Of a stretch of 64,000 nucleotides of DNA, positions 44,158 to 53,841 are shown one piece after another. Both the position numbers and the translations under genes were made by a program. The notes beneath the pieces were generated by a model. It was not told the origin of the DNA. It ran no database searches and saw only the letters and a program-made list of their open reading frames with translations. The stretch is from Tenacibaculum sp. AHE14PA (lineage in GTDB: Bacteria; Bacteroidota; Bacteroidia; Flavobacteriales; Flavobacteriaceae): NCBI RefSeq assembly GCF_019278465.1, contig NZ_CP058983.1, positions 620,001 to 684,000 of the forward strand, read 5' to 3'. Position 1 is the stretch's first letter. The number at the start of each line of letters is the position of its first letter.

Positions 44158-46584
44158 ATGGCAAAAAAAAAGACAACCACTCAAAAGAAACAACCTAAAA
44201 GTAATTCGTTAAAAAAAGTATATTCCTTTTTTTCTAACAAACACAACCAAACTATTTTAGGTGCTTTTTTGGTGCTTTTTTCAATATTTTTAACTGTTGC
44301 ATTTATCTCTTTTTTCTTCTCTTGGCAAGAAGATCAAAGTGCTTTATCACAGTTCTCTAATAAAGCAATTCCTACTAAAAATCTATTAGGCAAAATAGGA
44401 GCTAAACTAAGCAACTTTTTTATTTATAAGGGCTTTGGTTTAGGTGCTTTTATTATACCTGTTACGCTATTTTTAACGGGAGCAAGAATCTTACTTCAAA
44501 CCAATTTAAAAAGAATCATAATTTCATGGAATTGGGGTTTATTAATAATGCTTTGGTTATCTATTTCATTAGGATTTGTAGAAAAAAAGAATGCACTTTT
44601 ATCTGGTGTTATTGGTTTTGAATTAAATGAATACTTACAAACATTCTTAGGAAAAACAGGATTAAGCATTTTATTGTTTTTCTTTTTGATTGCTTATTTA
44701 ATTATTCGTTTTAGTATTACTCCTGAAAAAATCAGCGAGAAAGTAAAAGCTGCAAAAGAAAACAAAATAGTAGACACAACAATCGTTAATCAAGATATTG
44801 TTAAAGAACCTCTTAAAGCGAAAGCTACAGAGCCAAAGTCTGGATTTGAATTATCTGTAGAAAACTTGCAGCCTACTATTTCTAAACATTCTGGAGTAAA
44901 AACCACTACAGAACCAAAAGAAGAAGGAGAAGAGATTACTTTAAATGTAGCTTTAAAGAACGAACCTTTAGTAAAAGTATCCGAAGAAACAAAAAAAGAG
45001 ATTGAGATTGCTATTGAACAAAATTCTGAAGAAAAAAGTGTTGCTGAAAACTTATCTGATAAATTAGTTAAAGATTTTGGTGAATTTGATCCCACATTAG
45101 ATTTAGGAAACTTCAAATTCCCAACCTTTAATTTATTAAAAGAATATAACGAAACTATTTCTATAGATCCGGAAGAACTTGAGGCTAACAAAAACCGAAT
45201 TGTAGAAACACTTAAGAACTATAAAATTGGTATTGAACAAATTAAAGCAACCGTAGGACCAACAATTACATTATATGAAATTGTTCCTGAAGCCGGTATT
45301 CGAATTTCGAAAATAAAGAATTTAGAAGATGATATTGCCTTATCTCTTTCTGCTTTAGGTATTCGTATTATCGCACCTATTCCTGGTAAAGGAACTATTG
45401 GTATTGAGGTTCCGAATAAAAAATCGACAATTGTTTCTATGCATTCTGTTATTGCATCAAAGAAATTTCAAGAATCTCAAATGGAGCTTCCTATAGCCTT
45501 GGGTAAAACAATTTCTAATGAAACCTTTGTTGTCGATTTAGCTAAAATGCCACACTTGTTAATGGCAGGTGCAACAGGTCAAGGAAAGTCAGTTGGTTTA
45601 AATGCTGTTTTAACTTCTTTATTATACAAAAAACATCCTGCAGAAGTTAAGTTTGTTTTGGTAGATCCGAAGAAAGTAGAATTAACATTGTTTAATAAAA
45701 TTGAGCGTCATTATTTGGCAAAATTACCTGACAGTGAAGAGGCTATTATTACCGACACTGCCAAAGTTGTAAACACATTGAACTCTTTATGTATAGAGAT
45801 GGACAACCGTTACGACTTGCTTAAAAACGCCATGGTTCGTAATATCAAAGAATACAATACGAAGTTTAAAGCACGTAAGTTAAATCCGAATGACGGACAT
45901 CAATTTTTACCATATATCGTTTTGGTAATTGATGAATTTGCTGATTTAATTATGACTGCTGGTAAGGAGGTAGAAACACCAATTGCTCGTTTAGCACAAT
46001 TAGCACGTGCCATAGGAATTCATTTAATTGTGGCTACACAAAGACCTTCTGTAAATGTAATTACAGGTATTATTAAAGCAAATTTCCCTGCAAGAATAGC
46101 GTTTAGAGTAACTTCTAAAATAGATTCTAGAACAATTTTAGATGCTGGTGGAGCAGATCAATTAATTGGTCGTGGAGATTTATTATATACCGCAGGAAAT
46201 GACTTAAACCGAATTCAGTGTGCTTTTGTTGATACGCCTGAAGTTGAAAAAATAACAGACTTTATTGGCTCACAGCGTGCATATCCTGATGCCCATTTAC
46301 TACCTGAATATGTAGGTGAAGAAGGTGGCACAAATGTTGATATAGACATTGAAGACAGGGATAAATTGTTTAAAAGTGCTGCCGAAGTTATTGTTACAGC
46401 ACAACAAGGTTCGGCATCTTTATTGCAACGTAAATTAAAATTAGGATACAATAGAGCTGGTAGAATAATAGATCAACTAGAAGCTGCTGGTATTGTGGGA
46501 CCTTTTGAAGGAAGCAAAGCTAGGCAAGTTCTAGTTCCTGATTTTGTTGCTTTAGAACAATTACTAGAAAACGAAAAAAATTAA
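44158..46584 (+). CDS. ftsK: DNA translocase FtsK
   Basis: FtsK couples cell division to chromosome segregation by pumping DNA at the septum. The 808-residue protein has four N-terminal membrane helices in residues 30-185. A short, charged linker, about 185-310, precedes the RecA-like motor with Walker A AGATGQGKSVG and Walker B VLVIDEFADLIM. The C-terminal winged-helix gamma domain (ASLLQRKLKLGYNRAGRIIDQLEAAGIVGP) recognises oriented chromosome motifs. The linker is shorter than in E. coli. It heads a plus-strand run with lolA-like and LptF/G-like genes. Confidence 0.96.
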   Translation: MAKKKTTTQKKQPKSNSLKKVYSFFSNKHNQTILGAFLVLFSIFLTVAFISFFFSWQEDQSALSQFSNKAIPTKNLLGKIGAKLSNFFIYKGFGLGAFIIPVTLFLTGARILLQTNLKRIIISWNWGLLIMLWLSISLGFVEKKNALLSGVIGFELNEYLQTFLGKTGLSILLFFFLIAYLIIRFSITPEKISEKVKAAKENKIVDTTIVNQDIVKEPLKAKATEPKSGFELSVENLQPTISKHSGVKTTTEPKEEGEEITLNVALKNEPLVKVSEETKKEIEIAIEQNSEEKSVAENLSDKLVKDFGEFDPTLDLGNFKFPTFNLLKEYNETISIDPEELEANKNRIVETLKNYKIGIEQIKATVGPTITLYEIVPEAGIRISKIKNLEDDIALSLSALGIRIIAPIPGKGTIGIEVPNKKSTIVSMHSVIASKKFQESQMELPIALGKTISNETFVVDLAKMPHLLMAGATGQGKSVGLNAVLTSLLYKKHPAEVKFVLVDPKKVELTLFNKIERHYLAKLPDSEEAIITDTAKVVNTLNSLCIEMDNRYDLLKNAMVRNIKEYNTKFKARKLNPNDGHQFLPYIVLVIDEFADLIMTAGKEVETPIARLAQLARAIGIHLIVATQRPSVNVITGIIKANFPARIAFRVTSKIDSRTILDAGGADQLIGRGDLLYTAGNDLNRIQCAFVDTPEVEKITDFIGSQRAYPDAHLLPEYVGEEGGTNVDIDIEDRDKLFKSAAEVIVTAQQGSASLLQRKLKLGYNRAGRIIDQLEAAGIVGPFEGSKARQVLVPDFVALEQLLENEKN

Positions 46585-46624
46585 TAGTTATAAAAATATT
46601 CCCGTAACGGAAAAAAGATATAAA

Positions 46625-47278
46625 ATGAGAAAACTAGCATTATTATTTATTGGATTATTTATTAGTGTAACCACCATTGGTCAAAACACTTCTACGCAGG
46701 CTAAACAGTTGTTAGATGAAGTTTCTAGCAAAATGGGCGCTTACAATAACATGCTTATTGGTTTTAACTCTTCTTTAATAAATAAAGAAGCTGGTATAAC
46801 AAACGATCCTCCTATACGTGGAGTAATTACACTATCTGGCGAAAAATACAATTTAGATTATTTGGGAAATAACTTTGTTTTTGATGGTAGAAAATTAGTT
46901 GTAATCAATAAAGAAGAAAAAGAAGTAAATATATCTAATGGAGATTTAGAAGAAGAAGACGGATTTATTTATCCATCTAAACTATTAACTTTTTATAAAG
47001 AAGGCTATACTTTTTCTATGGGAAAACTAGAAAACAACAACGGCCGTAAAGTACAGTTTGTAAACCTAACGCCTATTGATAGTAATTCTGATATTATAAA
47101 AGTTCAATTAGGTATAGATGCAAAAACAAAGCATATTTATAAATTAGTTCAAATAGGTTCCAACGGAGCTGAAACAACTTTTACAATAACTAAGTTTAAA
47201 AGTAATCAACCTATTTCTAAAAATCTATTTTCATTCGATAAAGAAAAGTTCCTAAAACAAGGATACTTTATCGATTAA
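46625..47278 (+). CDS. LolA-like outer membrane lipoprotein carrier
   Basis: This 217-residue periplasmic protein has a signal peptide (LALLFIGLFISVTTIG, cleaved before QNTS) and the LolA-like half-barrel pattern. It has an N-terminal helix (TQAKQLLDEVSSKMGAYNNM) and strands such as PIRGVITLSGEKYNLDYLG, then NNFVFDGRKLVVIN. LolA ferries lipoproteins from the inner to the outer membrane. Flavobacteria often encode several LolA-like proteins, so this may be a paralogue. It directly follows ftsK and ends in a strong hairpin. Confidence 0.8.
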   Translation: MRKLALLFIGLFISVTTIGQNTSTQAKQLLDEVSSKMGAYNNMLIGFNSSLINKEAGITNDPPIRGVITLSGEKYNLDYLGNNFVFDGRKLVVINKEEKEVNISNGDLEEEDGFIYPSKLLTFYKEGYTFSMGKLENNNGRKVQFVNLTPIDSNSDIIKVQLGIDAKTKHIYKLVQIGSNGAETTFTITKFKSNQPISKNLFSFDKEKFLKQGYFID

Positions 47279-47284
47279 ACTCAA

Positions 47285-47338
47285 AGTATAAATTTTGTTA
47301 ATGATTGTAAAAATCATTAACAAAATTTATACTCTTTT
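47285..47338 (+). terminator. Long hairpin terminator after the lolA-like gene
   Basis: A perfect 22-bp stem (47285-47306 with 47312-47333) around a five-base loop is followed by CTTTTAT. It sits seven bases after the stop codon. Confidence 0.75.
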
Positions 47339-47353
47339 ATTCATCTAACCCAC

Positions 47354-47361
47354 TACCTTTG
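47354..47361 (+). promoter_or_regulatory. LptF/G-like gene promoter -7 element (TACCTTTG)
   Basis: A perfect TAnnTTTG motif ends five bases before the GTG start at 47367. The transcript would begin at or beside the start codon, so it is probably leaderless. Confidence 0.6.
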
Positions 47362-47366
47362 CTACT

Positions 47367-48839
47367 GTGAAAACATTAGACAAATATATTTTAAAAAGCT
47401 TCTTACAGCCTTTTTTCGCAACATTCTTAATAATACTATTCGTATTAGTAATGCAAGCTCTATGGCTTGCTTTTGATAATTTTGCAGGTAAAGGAATTAG
47501 CCTTGTTATTATCTTAAAATTTCTTTGGTACACAATGCTACTTATGGCACCGCAAGCTTTACCTATTGGAGTTTTACTTTCTTCTATTATGACTTTAGGA
47601 GGCTTATCTGAAAACTATGAGTTTGCAGCGGCAAAATCCGCTGGTATTTCGTTACCTAGAATGGTGCGACCTTTAATGTTTTTAACTATTTTTTTAAGTG
47701 CTGTAAACTTTGTGTTTTTAAACAATGTATATCCGTATGCAATGTTAAAACAACTAAACATGAAGGTAAATATTAAGAAGAAACAACCTGCAATTGCTCT
47801 AGTCGCTGGAAGTTTTAATACCGAATTACCAAACTTTCAAATTAAATTTGAAGAAAAGTATGGTGAAGAAAACAACCTTCTTAAACAAGTAATGATTTAT
47901 GATTTATCTGCTAAAAAAGGAAATAATAAAATTATAACAGCGAAAAGAGGAAGAATAATTTCTGAAGAAGGAAGCAGATATATGACCCTAATTTTAGAAG
48001 AGGGATATTATTTTGAGCATCATATTAGTAACGGTATGACATTTAAGGAAAAGCAAAAAATGCCTGCTTCTCATGCTTATTTTGATGAATACACTATTAA
48101 TATAGACATCTCTTCTTTTAGTGAAGATGATATTGGTGAAGAAAAATACACAAGGCAATACAACATGTTAAGTTTAGCACAACTTAAAGATACGCTGCCT
48201 ACCCTAAAAAAAAACTATGACGCTTTTATTACTAGTCGATCTAAAAATTTATTTTTAAGTATTGATATTGAAGATTTACATTCATATCCAGACTCTTTAG
48301 TTAATAAAGAACTTTCGTCTGATATACTTAAAAATTTTGAGGTTAGAGAAAAACAAAATATAATAAATACTGCAAACTCGAAAATTAAACGTAGCTTAAA
48401 TAATTATAAATCCAGTAAAGAAACACTAAAAAGAAGAAGAAAATATCTTAACTTATATGATATTGAATTTTACAACAGAGTTGCTTTTTCACTTTCTTGC
48501 CTATTACTTTTCTTTATAGGGGCACCACTAGGTTCTATCATACGAAAAGGAGGAATGGGGTTACCCATGATTTTAGCCATTGGTATATATGTTCTTTATT
48601 TTTTTACAAATACTTTTGGACGAAACCTAGCTGAAGAAAGCTCTGTAACAGCTATAACAGGCTCTTGGCTAAGTGTATTTTTAATGCTACCTTTGGCTAT
48701 AACATTAACGATTAGAGCAAGTAAAGACAAAGGTTTGTTCGATTTTAAAACCTTTATCAGTCCGCTTGTCAATTTATTTAAAAACCTATTCTCTAAAAAG
48801 AGAAAACAACATAACAATGACAACACAAACAGCAACTAA
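47367..48839 (+). CDS. LptF/LptG family lipopolysaccharide export permease
   Basis: This inner-membrane protein of 490 residues has six helices split by a large periplasmic domain, as in the LptF/LptG permeases that extract LPS for transport by LptB2FG. The start MKTLDKYILKSFLQPFFATF and GVLLSSIMTLGGLSENYEFAAAKSAGIS near residue 80 are typical, and three helices close the C-terminus. An extra helical insertion, about 265-365, precedes them. Translation appears to start at GTG 47367. Its 3' end overlaps ribB by 23 bases, indicating one transcript. Confidence 0.9.
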   Translation: MKTLDKYILKSFLQPFFATFLIILFVLVMQALWLAFDNFAGKGISLVIILKFLWYTMLLMAPQALPIGVLLSSIMTLGGLSENYEFAAAKSAGISLPRMVRPLMFLTIFLSAVNFVFLNNVYPYAMLKQLNMKVNIKKKQPAIALVAGSFNTELPNFQIKFEEKYGEENNLLKQVMIYDLSAKKGNNKIITAKRGRIISEEGSRYMTLILEEGYYFEHHISNGMTFKEKQKMPASHAYFDEYTINIDISSFSEDDIGEEKYTRQYNMLSLAQLKDTLPTLKKNYDAFITSRSKNLFLSIDIEDLHSYPDSLVNKELSSDILKNFEVREKQNIINTANSKIKRSLNNYKSSKETLKRRRKYLNLYDIEFYNRVAFSLSCLLLFFIGAPLGSIIRKGGMGLPMILAIGIYVLYFFTNTFGRNLAEESSVTAITGSWLSVFLMLPLAITLTIRASKDKGLFDFKTFISPLVNLFKNLFSKKRKQHNNDNTNSN

Positions 48840-49959
48840 AATTCAATTACATACAATTGAAGAGGCCATACAAGATATTAGAGACGGAAAAGTTATAATT
48901 GTTGTAGACGATGAAGATCGCGAAAATGAAGGTGATTTTTTAGCTGCGGCCGAAAAAATTACTCCAGAGATGGTTAACTTCATGGCAACACACGGTAGAG
49001 GTTTAATTTGTACACCACTTACCGAAGATCGTTGTAAAGAACTGGAGTTAAATATGATGGTTAACAACAATACAGATCCTTTAGAAACTGCTTTCACCGT
49101 TTCTGTAGATTTAAGAGGAAAAGGTGTTACCACCGGTATTTCTGCTGCCGATAGATCTAAAACAATTAAAGCTCTAGTTGATGCTGATACGAAACCTTTC
49201 GATCTTGCTCGTCCAGGACATATTTTTCCTTTAAAAGCAAAAAACGGAGGTGTTTTAAGAAGAACCGGTCATACCGAAGCTGCAATTGATTTTGCACGTT
49301 TAGCCGGTTTAAAACCAGCAGGTGTTATTGTAGAAATCATGAATGAAGATGGTACGATGGCTCGTTTACCGCAGCTATTAAAAGTAGCCAAAAAATTCGA
49401 CCTAAAAATTGTTTCTATTGAAGATTTAGTGGCGTACAGAATGGAACATGATTCTTTAATTGAAAAGAAAGAGGATTTTAATATACAAACTCGTTTTGGT
49501 GATTTTCGTTTAAGAGCTTATCAACAAACTACCAATAAACAAATCCATATCGCTTTAACGAAAGGTAATTGGACAAAAGATGATGCTGTGTTAACCCGAA
49601 TTAATTCAACTTTAATTAACAATGATATTCTTGGTACTCTAACCAACAATGCTGACAAAAAACTAGATCAAATGTTTAATGTCATTAATGAAGAAGGTAA
49701 AGGTGCTATTGTTTTTATCAATCAAGAAAATCAAGCTTTAAACTTATTAAACCGTTTAAGAGGTTTAAAAGACAACCAAGCTAATGGTGAAATGAAGGCT
49801 CCTAATGTTGTGATGGATAACAAAGATTTTGGTATTGGAGCACAAATATTACACGATTTACACTTGCATAAATTGCGTTTAGTTTCTAACACAAAACAAA
49901 CCAAACGTGTTGGTATGATTGGTTACGGATTAGAAATTGTAGATTATGTAAATTACTAA
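48817..49959 (+). CDS. ribB: 3,4-dihydroxy-2-butanone-4-phosphate synthase with degenerate GTP cyclohydrolase II domain
   Basis: The N-terminal RibB domain converts ribulose 5-phosphate to the four-carbon precursor of riboflavin. Its acidic metal site ([11 protein letters not shown]) and [15 protein letters not shown] are intact. The C-terminal half aligns with GTP cyclohydrolase II but lacks the three zinc cysteines: where RibA has a CxxxxFGSLRCDCG motif, this protein reads [17 protein letters not shown]. The second domain is therefore probably inactive and a separate RibA is needed. I take the ATG at 48817 ([10 protein letters not shown]), giving 380 residues; a longer frame only reads through the overlapping LptF/G gene. 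Confidence 0.9.
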   Translation: MTTQTATKIQLHTIEEAIQDIRDGKVIIVVDDEDRENEGDFLAAAEKITPEMVNFMATHGRGLICTPLTEDRCKELELNMMVNNNTDPLETAFTVSVDLRGKGVTTGISAADRSKTIKALVDADTKPFDLARPGHIFPLKAKNGGVLRRTGHTEAAIDFARLAGLKPAGVIVEIMNEDGTMARLPQLLKVAKKFDLKIVSIEDLVAYRMEHDSLIEKKEDFNIQTRFGDFRLRAYQQTTNKQIHIALTKGNWTKDDAVLTRINSTLINNDILGTLTNNADKKLDQMFNVINEEGKGAIVFINQENQALNLLNRLRGLKDNQANGEMKAPNVVMDNKDFGIGAQILHDLHLHKLRLVSNTKQTKRVGMIGYGLEIVDYVNY

Positions 49960-49978
49960 AACATGCATTTTATAAAAT

Positions 49979-50010
49979 AAAAAAAGGAAGCTCTAGAGCT
50001 TCCTTTTTTT
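49979..50010. terminator. Bidirectional terminator after ribB
   Basis: GGAAGCTCTAGAGCTTCC (49986-50003) is a perfect palindrome flanked by A and T runs. It lies between convergent ribB and the nitronate monooxygenase gene and can serve both. Confidence 0.88.
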
Positions 50011-50030
50011 ATTTTTATAAATTTAACTAA

Positions 50031-50972
50031 TTATAAATTGTTTATTGATAATTTAATCTCTTCGTATTCTGTCACTATCTCTTCGATAACCTCTTTAGCT
50101 GACTTTATTTCATTTATAATTCCTGCTATTTGTCCAATTTCTAATTCTCCATCTTCTAAATCACCTTCAAACATTCCTTTTTTGGCTCTTGCACGTCCTA
50201 ATAATTCTTTTATATCATCTAATGATGGATTATTAGCGTACAACTCCTCAACCTGATTGAAAAACTTGTTTTTAACCAAACGAACTGGTGCTAATTCCTT
50301 TAATGTTAATTGCGTTCCTCCGTCTTTAACATCAACAATTTTTTTCTTAAAGTTATCGTGTGCTGAAGACTCTATAGTTGCCGCAAAACGACTACCAATT
50401 TGTACACCGTCTGCTCCTAAAACCATCGCTGCTAACATTCCTCTACCCGATCCTATTCCTCCTGCAGAAATCACAGGTATTTTAACTTCTTGCTTTACCA
50501 TTGGTATTAAGGTAAGCGTAGTAGTTTCTTCGCGTCCGTTATGTCCACCAGCTTCAAAACCTTCACAAACCACAGCATCTACTCCAGCAGCTTCGGCTTT
50601 TAAAGCAAACTTTACAGAACTTACAACATGTACAACCGTAATTCCTTTTTCTTTTAAATAAGAAGTCCACGTTTTAGGATTCCCTGCGGATGTAAAAACG
50701 ATTTTAACACCTTCTTCAATAATAATATCCATGATTTTTTCAATATCAGGATATAACATTGGTACATTTACACCAAAAGGTTTATCTGTTGCTTTTTTAC
50801 ATTTTTGAATATGTTCACGTAAAACATCTGGATACATAGATCCTGCACCTATTAAACCTAATCCGCCTGCATTAGAAACAGCAGACGCTAATTTCCATCC
50901 AGAAACCCAAATCATTCCTCCTTGAATAATTGGGTATTTAATATTAAAAAGTTGTGTGATTTTGTTTTGCAT
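50031..50972 (-). CDS. Nitronate monooxygenase family flavoprotein
   Basis: This FMN-dependent TIM-barrel protein of 313 residues belongs to the 2-nitropropane dioxygenase/nitronate monooxygenase family. Motifs include IIQGGMIWVSGWKLASAVSN at the N-terminus, VCEGFEAGGHNGREE with the catalytic-type histidine, and the phosphate-binding ISAGGIGSGRGMLAAMVLGA. Some family members are FabK enoyl-ACP reductases, but an FabI is already present in this window. The true substrate cannot be named. It lies two bases downstream of the MORN/TonB-like gene, so both are co-transcribed. Confidence 0.85.
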   Translation of the reverse strand: MQNKITQLFNIKYPIIQGGMIWVSGWKLASAVSNAGGLGLIGAGSMYPDVLREHIQKCKKATDKPFGVNVPMLYPDIEKIMDIIIEEGVKIVFTSAGNPKTWTSYLKEKGITVVHVVSSVKFALKAEAAGVDAVVCEGFEAGGHNGREETTTLTLIPMVKQEVKIPVISAGGIGSGRGMLAAMVLGADGVQIGSRFAATIESSAHDNFKKKIVDVKDGGTQLTLKELAPVRLVKNKFFNQVEELYANNPSLDDIKELLGRARAKKGMFEGDLEDGELEIGQIAGIINEIKSAKEVIEEIVTEYEEIKLSINNL

Positions 50973-50973
50973 T

Positions 50974-51774
50974 TTAACCTCTAAAGTTTAATGGTTGAGA
51001 AAAATTAAATGGAATTGTTCTATTTAAATGTGTTGCAGGAATCCAACCTTCAATATTTTCAAAAAAAGTGGTTATTTGTTCCTTTAATTTGGTGGGAAGT
51101 TCCTCATCTATAGTAACATCTTTAATCCTTCCTTTAGTATCTATTACATAATAAACGTTGACTTTTCCTTTAACCTTAAAGTCTATATTTCTTATTAACT
51201 TTTTAAGTTTATCAATATATTTTTTATTTCCACCTTTAAATGTTGGTTTTTTAATCTTAAAATTAACGTATTTAAAATCAATTTTATTTCCTTGTAAATT
51301 ATAGAAAGTAGACTTTAATAGGGAATCATTCTTAAAAACACCTCTACTGGCAATTGTTCCATTATAATGATATAATTTCCAAACTCCTTCTTTATTTCCT
51401 TTTAAATATAAGGCTTCTATATTCTTATTTCCATTGTCAAACCAACGTGTTTCTTTTCCATGTTTTTCTCCTTTATTATTGTAATATAATAAAGAAGTCA
51501 TTTTCCCATACTTGTTAAAATTAACCGACTCGCCAATCTTATTTTTTTTATCTTTTGATTTATAATAGGTATAATTATATAACTTTCCGCTTCTTCTAAA
51601 TTTTCTAACAAACCACAAAGAATCTGATTTCTTTGTTATTATTTCAAAAGATCTAGCTATCTCCTTATCCTTTGTTATCTTTCCTTTTTTATCTAAATAA
51701 TTAACAATAGAATCTTTTTGAGAATAACCTTTAAAACTCACTAATAAGATTAATAATAGCAATCCTTTTTTCAT
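50974..51774 (-). CDS. MORN-repeat protein with TonB-like C-terminal domain
   Basis: The 266-residue secreted protein has a signal peptide (GLLLLILLVSFKGYS before QKDS). Its middle carries MORN/YwqK-type repeats such as GKMTSLLYYNNKGEKHGKE and NKEGVWKLYHYNGTIASRG. The C-terminus resembles a TonB C-terminal domain (GKVNVYYVIDTKGRIKDVTI, then WIPATHLNRTIPFNFSQPL). It has no TonB N-terminal membrane helix or proline-rich span, so it is unlikely to be an energy transducer. It lies between mnmA and the nitronate monooxygenase gene on the same strand. Function unknown. Confidence 0.65.
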   Translation of the reverse strand: MKKGLLLLILLVSFKGYSQKDSIVNYLDKKGKITKDKEIARSFEIITKKSDSLWFVRKFRRSGKLYNYTYYKSKDKKNKIGESVNFNKYGKMTSLLYYNNKGEKHGKETRWFDNGNKNIEALYLKGNKEGVWKLYHYNGTIASRGVFKNDSLLKSTFYNLQGNKIDFKYVNFKIKKPTFKGGNKKYIDKLKKLIRNIDFKVKGKVNVYYVIDTKGRIKDVTIDEELPTKLKEQITTFFENIEGWIPATHLNRTIPFNFSQPLNFRG

Positions 51775-51802
51775 ATTTTTATTTTCTTCTTTATGATATC
51801 TT

Positions 51803-52990
51803 TTAAGAAATAACTCCCGAACCTAAAAGCTCTTCGTTTATATACCAAGCTACAAATTGCCCTTCTTGAATAGCAGATTGCTTGTTTTCAAACTCAACAT
51901 ACAATCCATTTTCAACTTTATGAAGCGTTGCTTTTTCTAATTTCTGACGGTAACGAATTCGAGCTTCAACTTCCAAGGTTTTGCCTGGTTTTAAAGCTAA
52001 ATCTTCACGAACCCAATGTAATTCTTTATTCGACACAAATAATACATTACGATATAAACCTTGGTGATTTTTGCCTTCACCTGTATAAATTACATTTTCG
52101 TTTACATCGGTTTCAATAACATACAAAGCTTCTTTGGTACCCCCAACATTTAAACCTTTACGTTGTCCTTTTGTAAAATAGTGCGCTCCTTGATGTTTCC
52201 CAACTGTTTTTCCGTCCTCTTTATTATAAGAGAATTTTGTTGAAAAATAACTTAGTTCTGCTTCTTTGTTTTTAAACTTCGGAATTGGACGCGTATATTG
52301 TTCAAAATCTGAAGGAATTTGTACAATTACTCCTTCTTTAGGTTCTAATTTTTGTTGTAAAAAATCAGGTAAACGAACTTTACCTATAAAGCATAATCCC
52401 TGAGAATCTTTTTTATCCGCAGTAATTAAATCTGCTTTTTTAGCTATTTCTCTTACTTCTGGCTTTGTTAATTCACCAATAGGAAACATTGCTTTAGATA
52501 ATTGTTCTTGCGATAATTGGCATAGAAAATACGATTGATCTTTATTATTATCTTTTCCTCCTAAAAGTTTATAAATAGGCTTACCATCAATAACTTCTTC
52601 ATCTTTTCTACAATAATGACCGGTTGCCACATAATCGGCACCAAGACTTAAAGCAATGTCCATAAAAACATCAAACTTAATTTCTCGGTTACATAAAACA
52701 TCCGGATTTGGTGTACGTCCTTTTTCGTATTCATTAAACATATAATCTACAATACGTTCTTTGTATTGATCGCTTAAATCTACTGTTTGAAAAGGAATTC
52801 CTAATTTATCTGCAACAATCATTGCATCATTGCTATCTTCTAACCAAGGGCATTCATCAGATATAGTTACCGAATCATCATGCCAGTTTTTCATAAACAA
52901 ACCAATTACTTCGTACCCTTGTTCTTTTAATAAATAAGCGGTTACACTACTATCTACACCTCCCGAAAGTCCTACTACTACTCTTTTCAT
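51803..52990 (-). CDS. mnmA: tRNA 2-thiouridine synthase MnmA
   Basis: MnmA installs sulphur at U34 of Lys, Glu and Gln tRNAs using ATP and relayed persulphide sulphur. The 395-residue protein has the PP-loop [13 protein letters not shown] at residues 5-17. The two catalytic cysteines are seen in [13 protein letters not shown] and [10 protein letters not shown]. The [10 protein letters not shown] and DQSYFLCQL motifs also match. Overall length is typical for the Bacteroidota form. MORN-type genes lie on both sides, with no apparent link to tRNA modification. Confidence 0.96.
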   Translation of the reverse strand: MKRVVVGLSGGVDSSVTAYLLKEQGYEVIGLFMKNWHDDSVTISDECPWLEDSNDAMIVADKLGIPFQTVDLSDQYKERIVDYMFNEYEKGRTPNPDVLCNREIKFDVFMDIALSLGADYVATGHYCRKDEEVIDGKPIYKLLGGKDNNKDQSYFLCQLSQEQLSKAMFPIGELTKPEVREIAKKADLITADKKDSQGLCFIGKVRLPDFLQQKLEPKEGVIVQIPSDFEQYTRPIPKFKNKEAELSYFSTKFSYNKEDGKTVGKHQGAHYFTKGQRKGLNVGGTKEALYVIETDVNENVIYTGEGKNHQGLYRNVLFVSNKELHWVREDLALKPGKTLEVEARIRYRQKLEKATLHKVENGLYVEFENKQSAIQEGQFVAWYINEELLGSGVIS

Positions 52991-53080
52991 TCTTTACTTT
53001 TATGAGCTACAAATTTACGAATAAGTTTCTGTTTATATAATGGATAAAACTAATAGAATCATCAATTTAATTGATAACTA

Positions 53081-53779
53081 TTAATTCTTATTTTTTAAGT
53101 CAGATAGTTTTTCTTTTTTCCTTTTATCAACGATTTCACCGTCCATATAAAACTCCCACTTACCTACTCTTTTTCCGTTTTTATAGACACCCTTTTCTTT
53201 TATAACTCCTTTTAAATCAAAATACTTACCTTCACCTTCTAACATTCCGTTTACATAAAACACCTCTTCTATTAAAATTGCAGAATCAGTATACGTTTTA
53301 GAAACTCCATCTTTTTCACCTTGCTTATAAAATGTTTCTTGTGTTAGATTTCCGTTAGGGTAATAATTTTTAAGATTTCCATCTAGTTTTCCATCTTTAT
53401 ATTCTTCCTCAGAAAAAATTTTCCCGTTAGAAAAATAATAAACCCATTTACCAATACGCTTTTTACCTATCATTTTACCCTCGCTTTTTAGTTTACCTAG
53501 TTGATTGTAAAATTTAACATCTGCTGTATCATTAACAAACGTTTTTATAATTGTTGGTATGGTAGATGATGTGATATTGTAAAATTTAAAAACTCCTATT
53601 TCTTTTCCGTTTTTAAAAGTACCTGAATAACGAATTTTCCCATTATCATAATTCTTTTTCCAAACCCCAGTTCTTTTTCCGTTTACATCTAATTTATTTA
53701 ATTTCTGAGCTTCTACAGAAACCACAAAAAAAACTGATAATAAAAGTACTGTTGAAAATATCCTCTTTATATTTAGCAT
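53081..53779 (-). CDS. MORN/YwqK-repeat secreted protein
   Basis: This 232-residue exported protein has signal peptide LNIKRIFSTVLLLSVFFVV and cleavage after VEA. It is made almost wholly of MORN-like repeats of about 20 residues: NGKRTGVWKKNYDNGKIRYS, GKRIGKWVYYFSNGKIFSEE, DGKLDGNLKNYYPNGNL and NGKRVGKWEFYMDGE. Databases often label such proteins YwqK-family antitoxins, but nothing here suggests a toxin partner. The repeats form beta-hairpin sheets that may bind other proteins or lipids. A second MORN-type gene lies just beyond mnmA. The function is unknown. Confidence 0.75.
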   Translation of the reverse strand: MLNIKRIFSTVLLLSVFFVVSVEAQKLNKLDVNGKRTGVWKKNYDNGKIRYSGTFKNGKEIGVFKFYNITSSTIPTIIKTFVNDTADVKFYNQLGKLKSEGKMIGKKRIGKWVYYFSNGKIFSEEEYKDGKLDGNLKNYYPNGNLTQETFYKQGEKDGVSKTYTDSAILIEEVFYVNGMLEGEGKYFDLKGVIKEKGVYKNGKRVGKWEFYMDGEIVDKRKKEKLSDLKNKN

Positions 53780-53841
53780 TGATAATTTTTTTACTTAATT
53801 TGATGATTTACTAAAACCAAAAATACACAAACCGTACCAAT

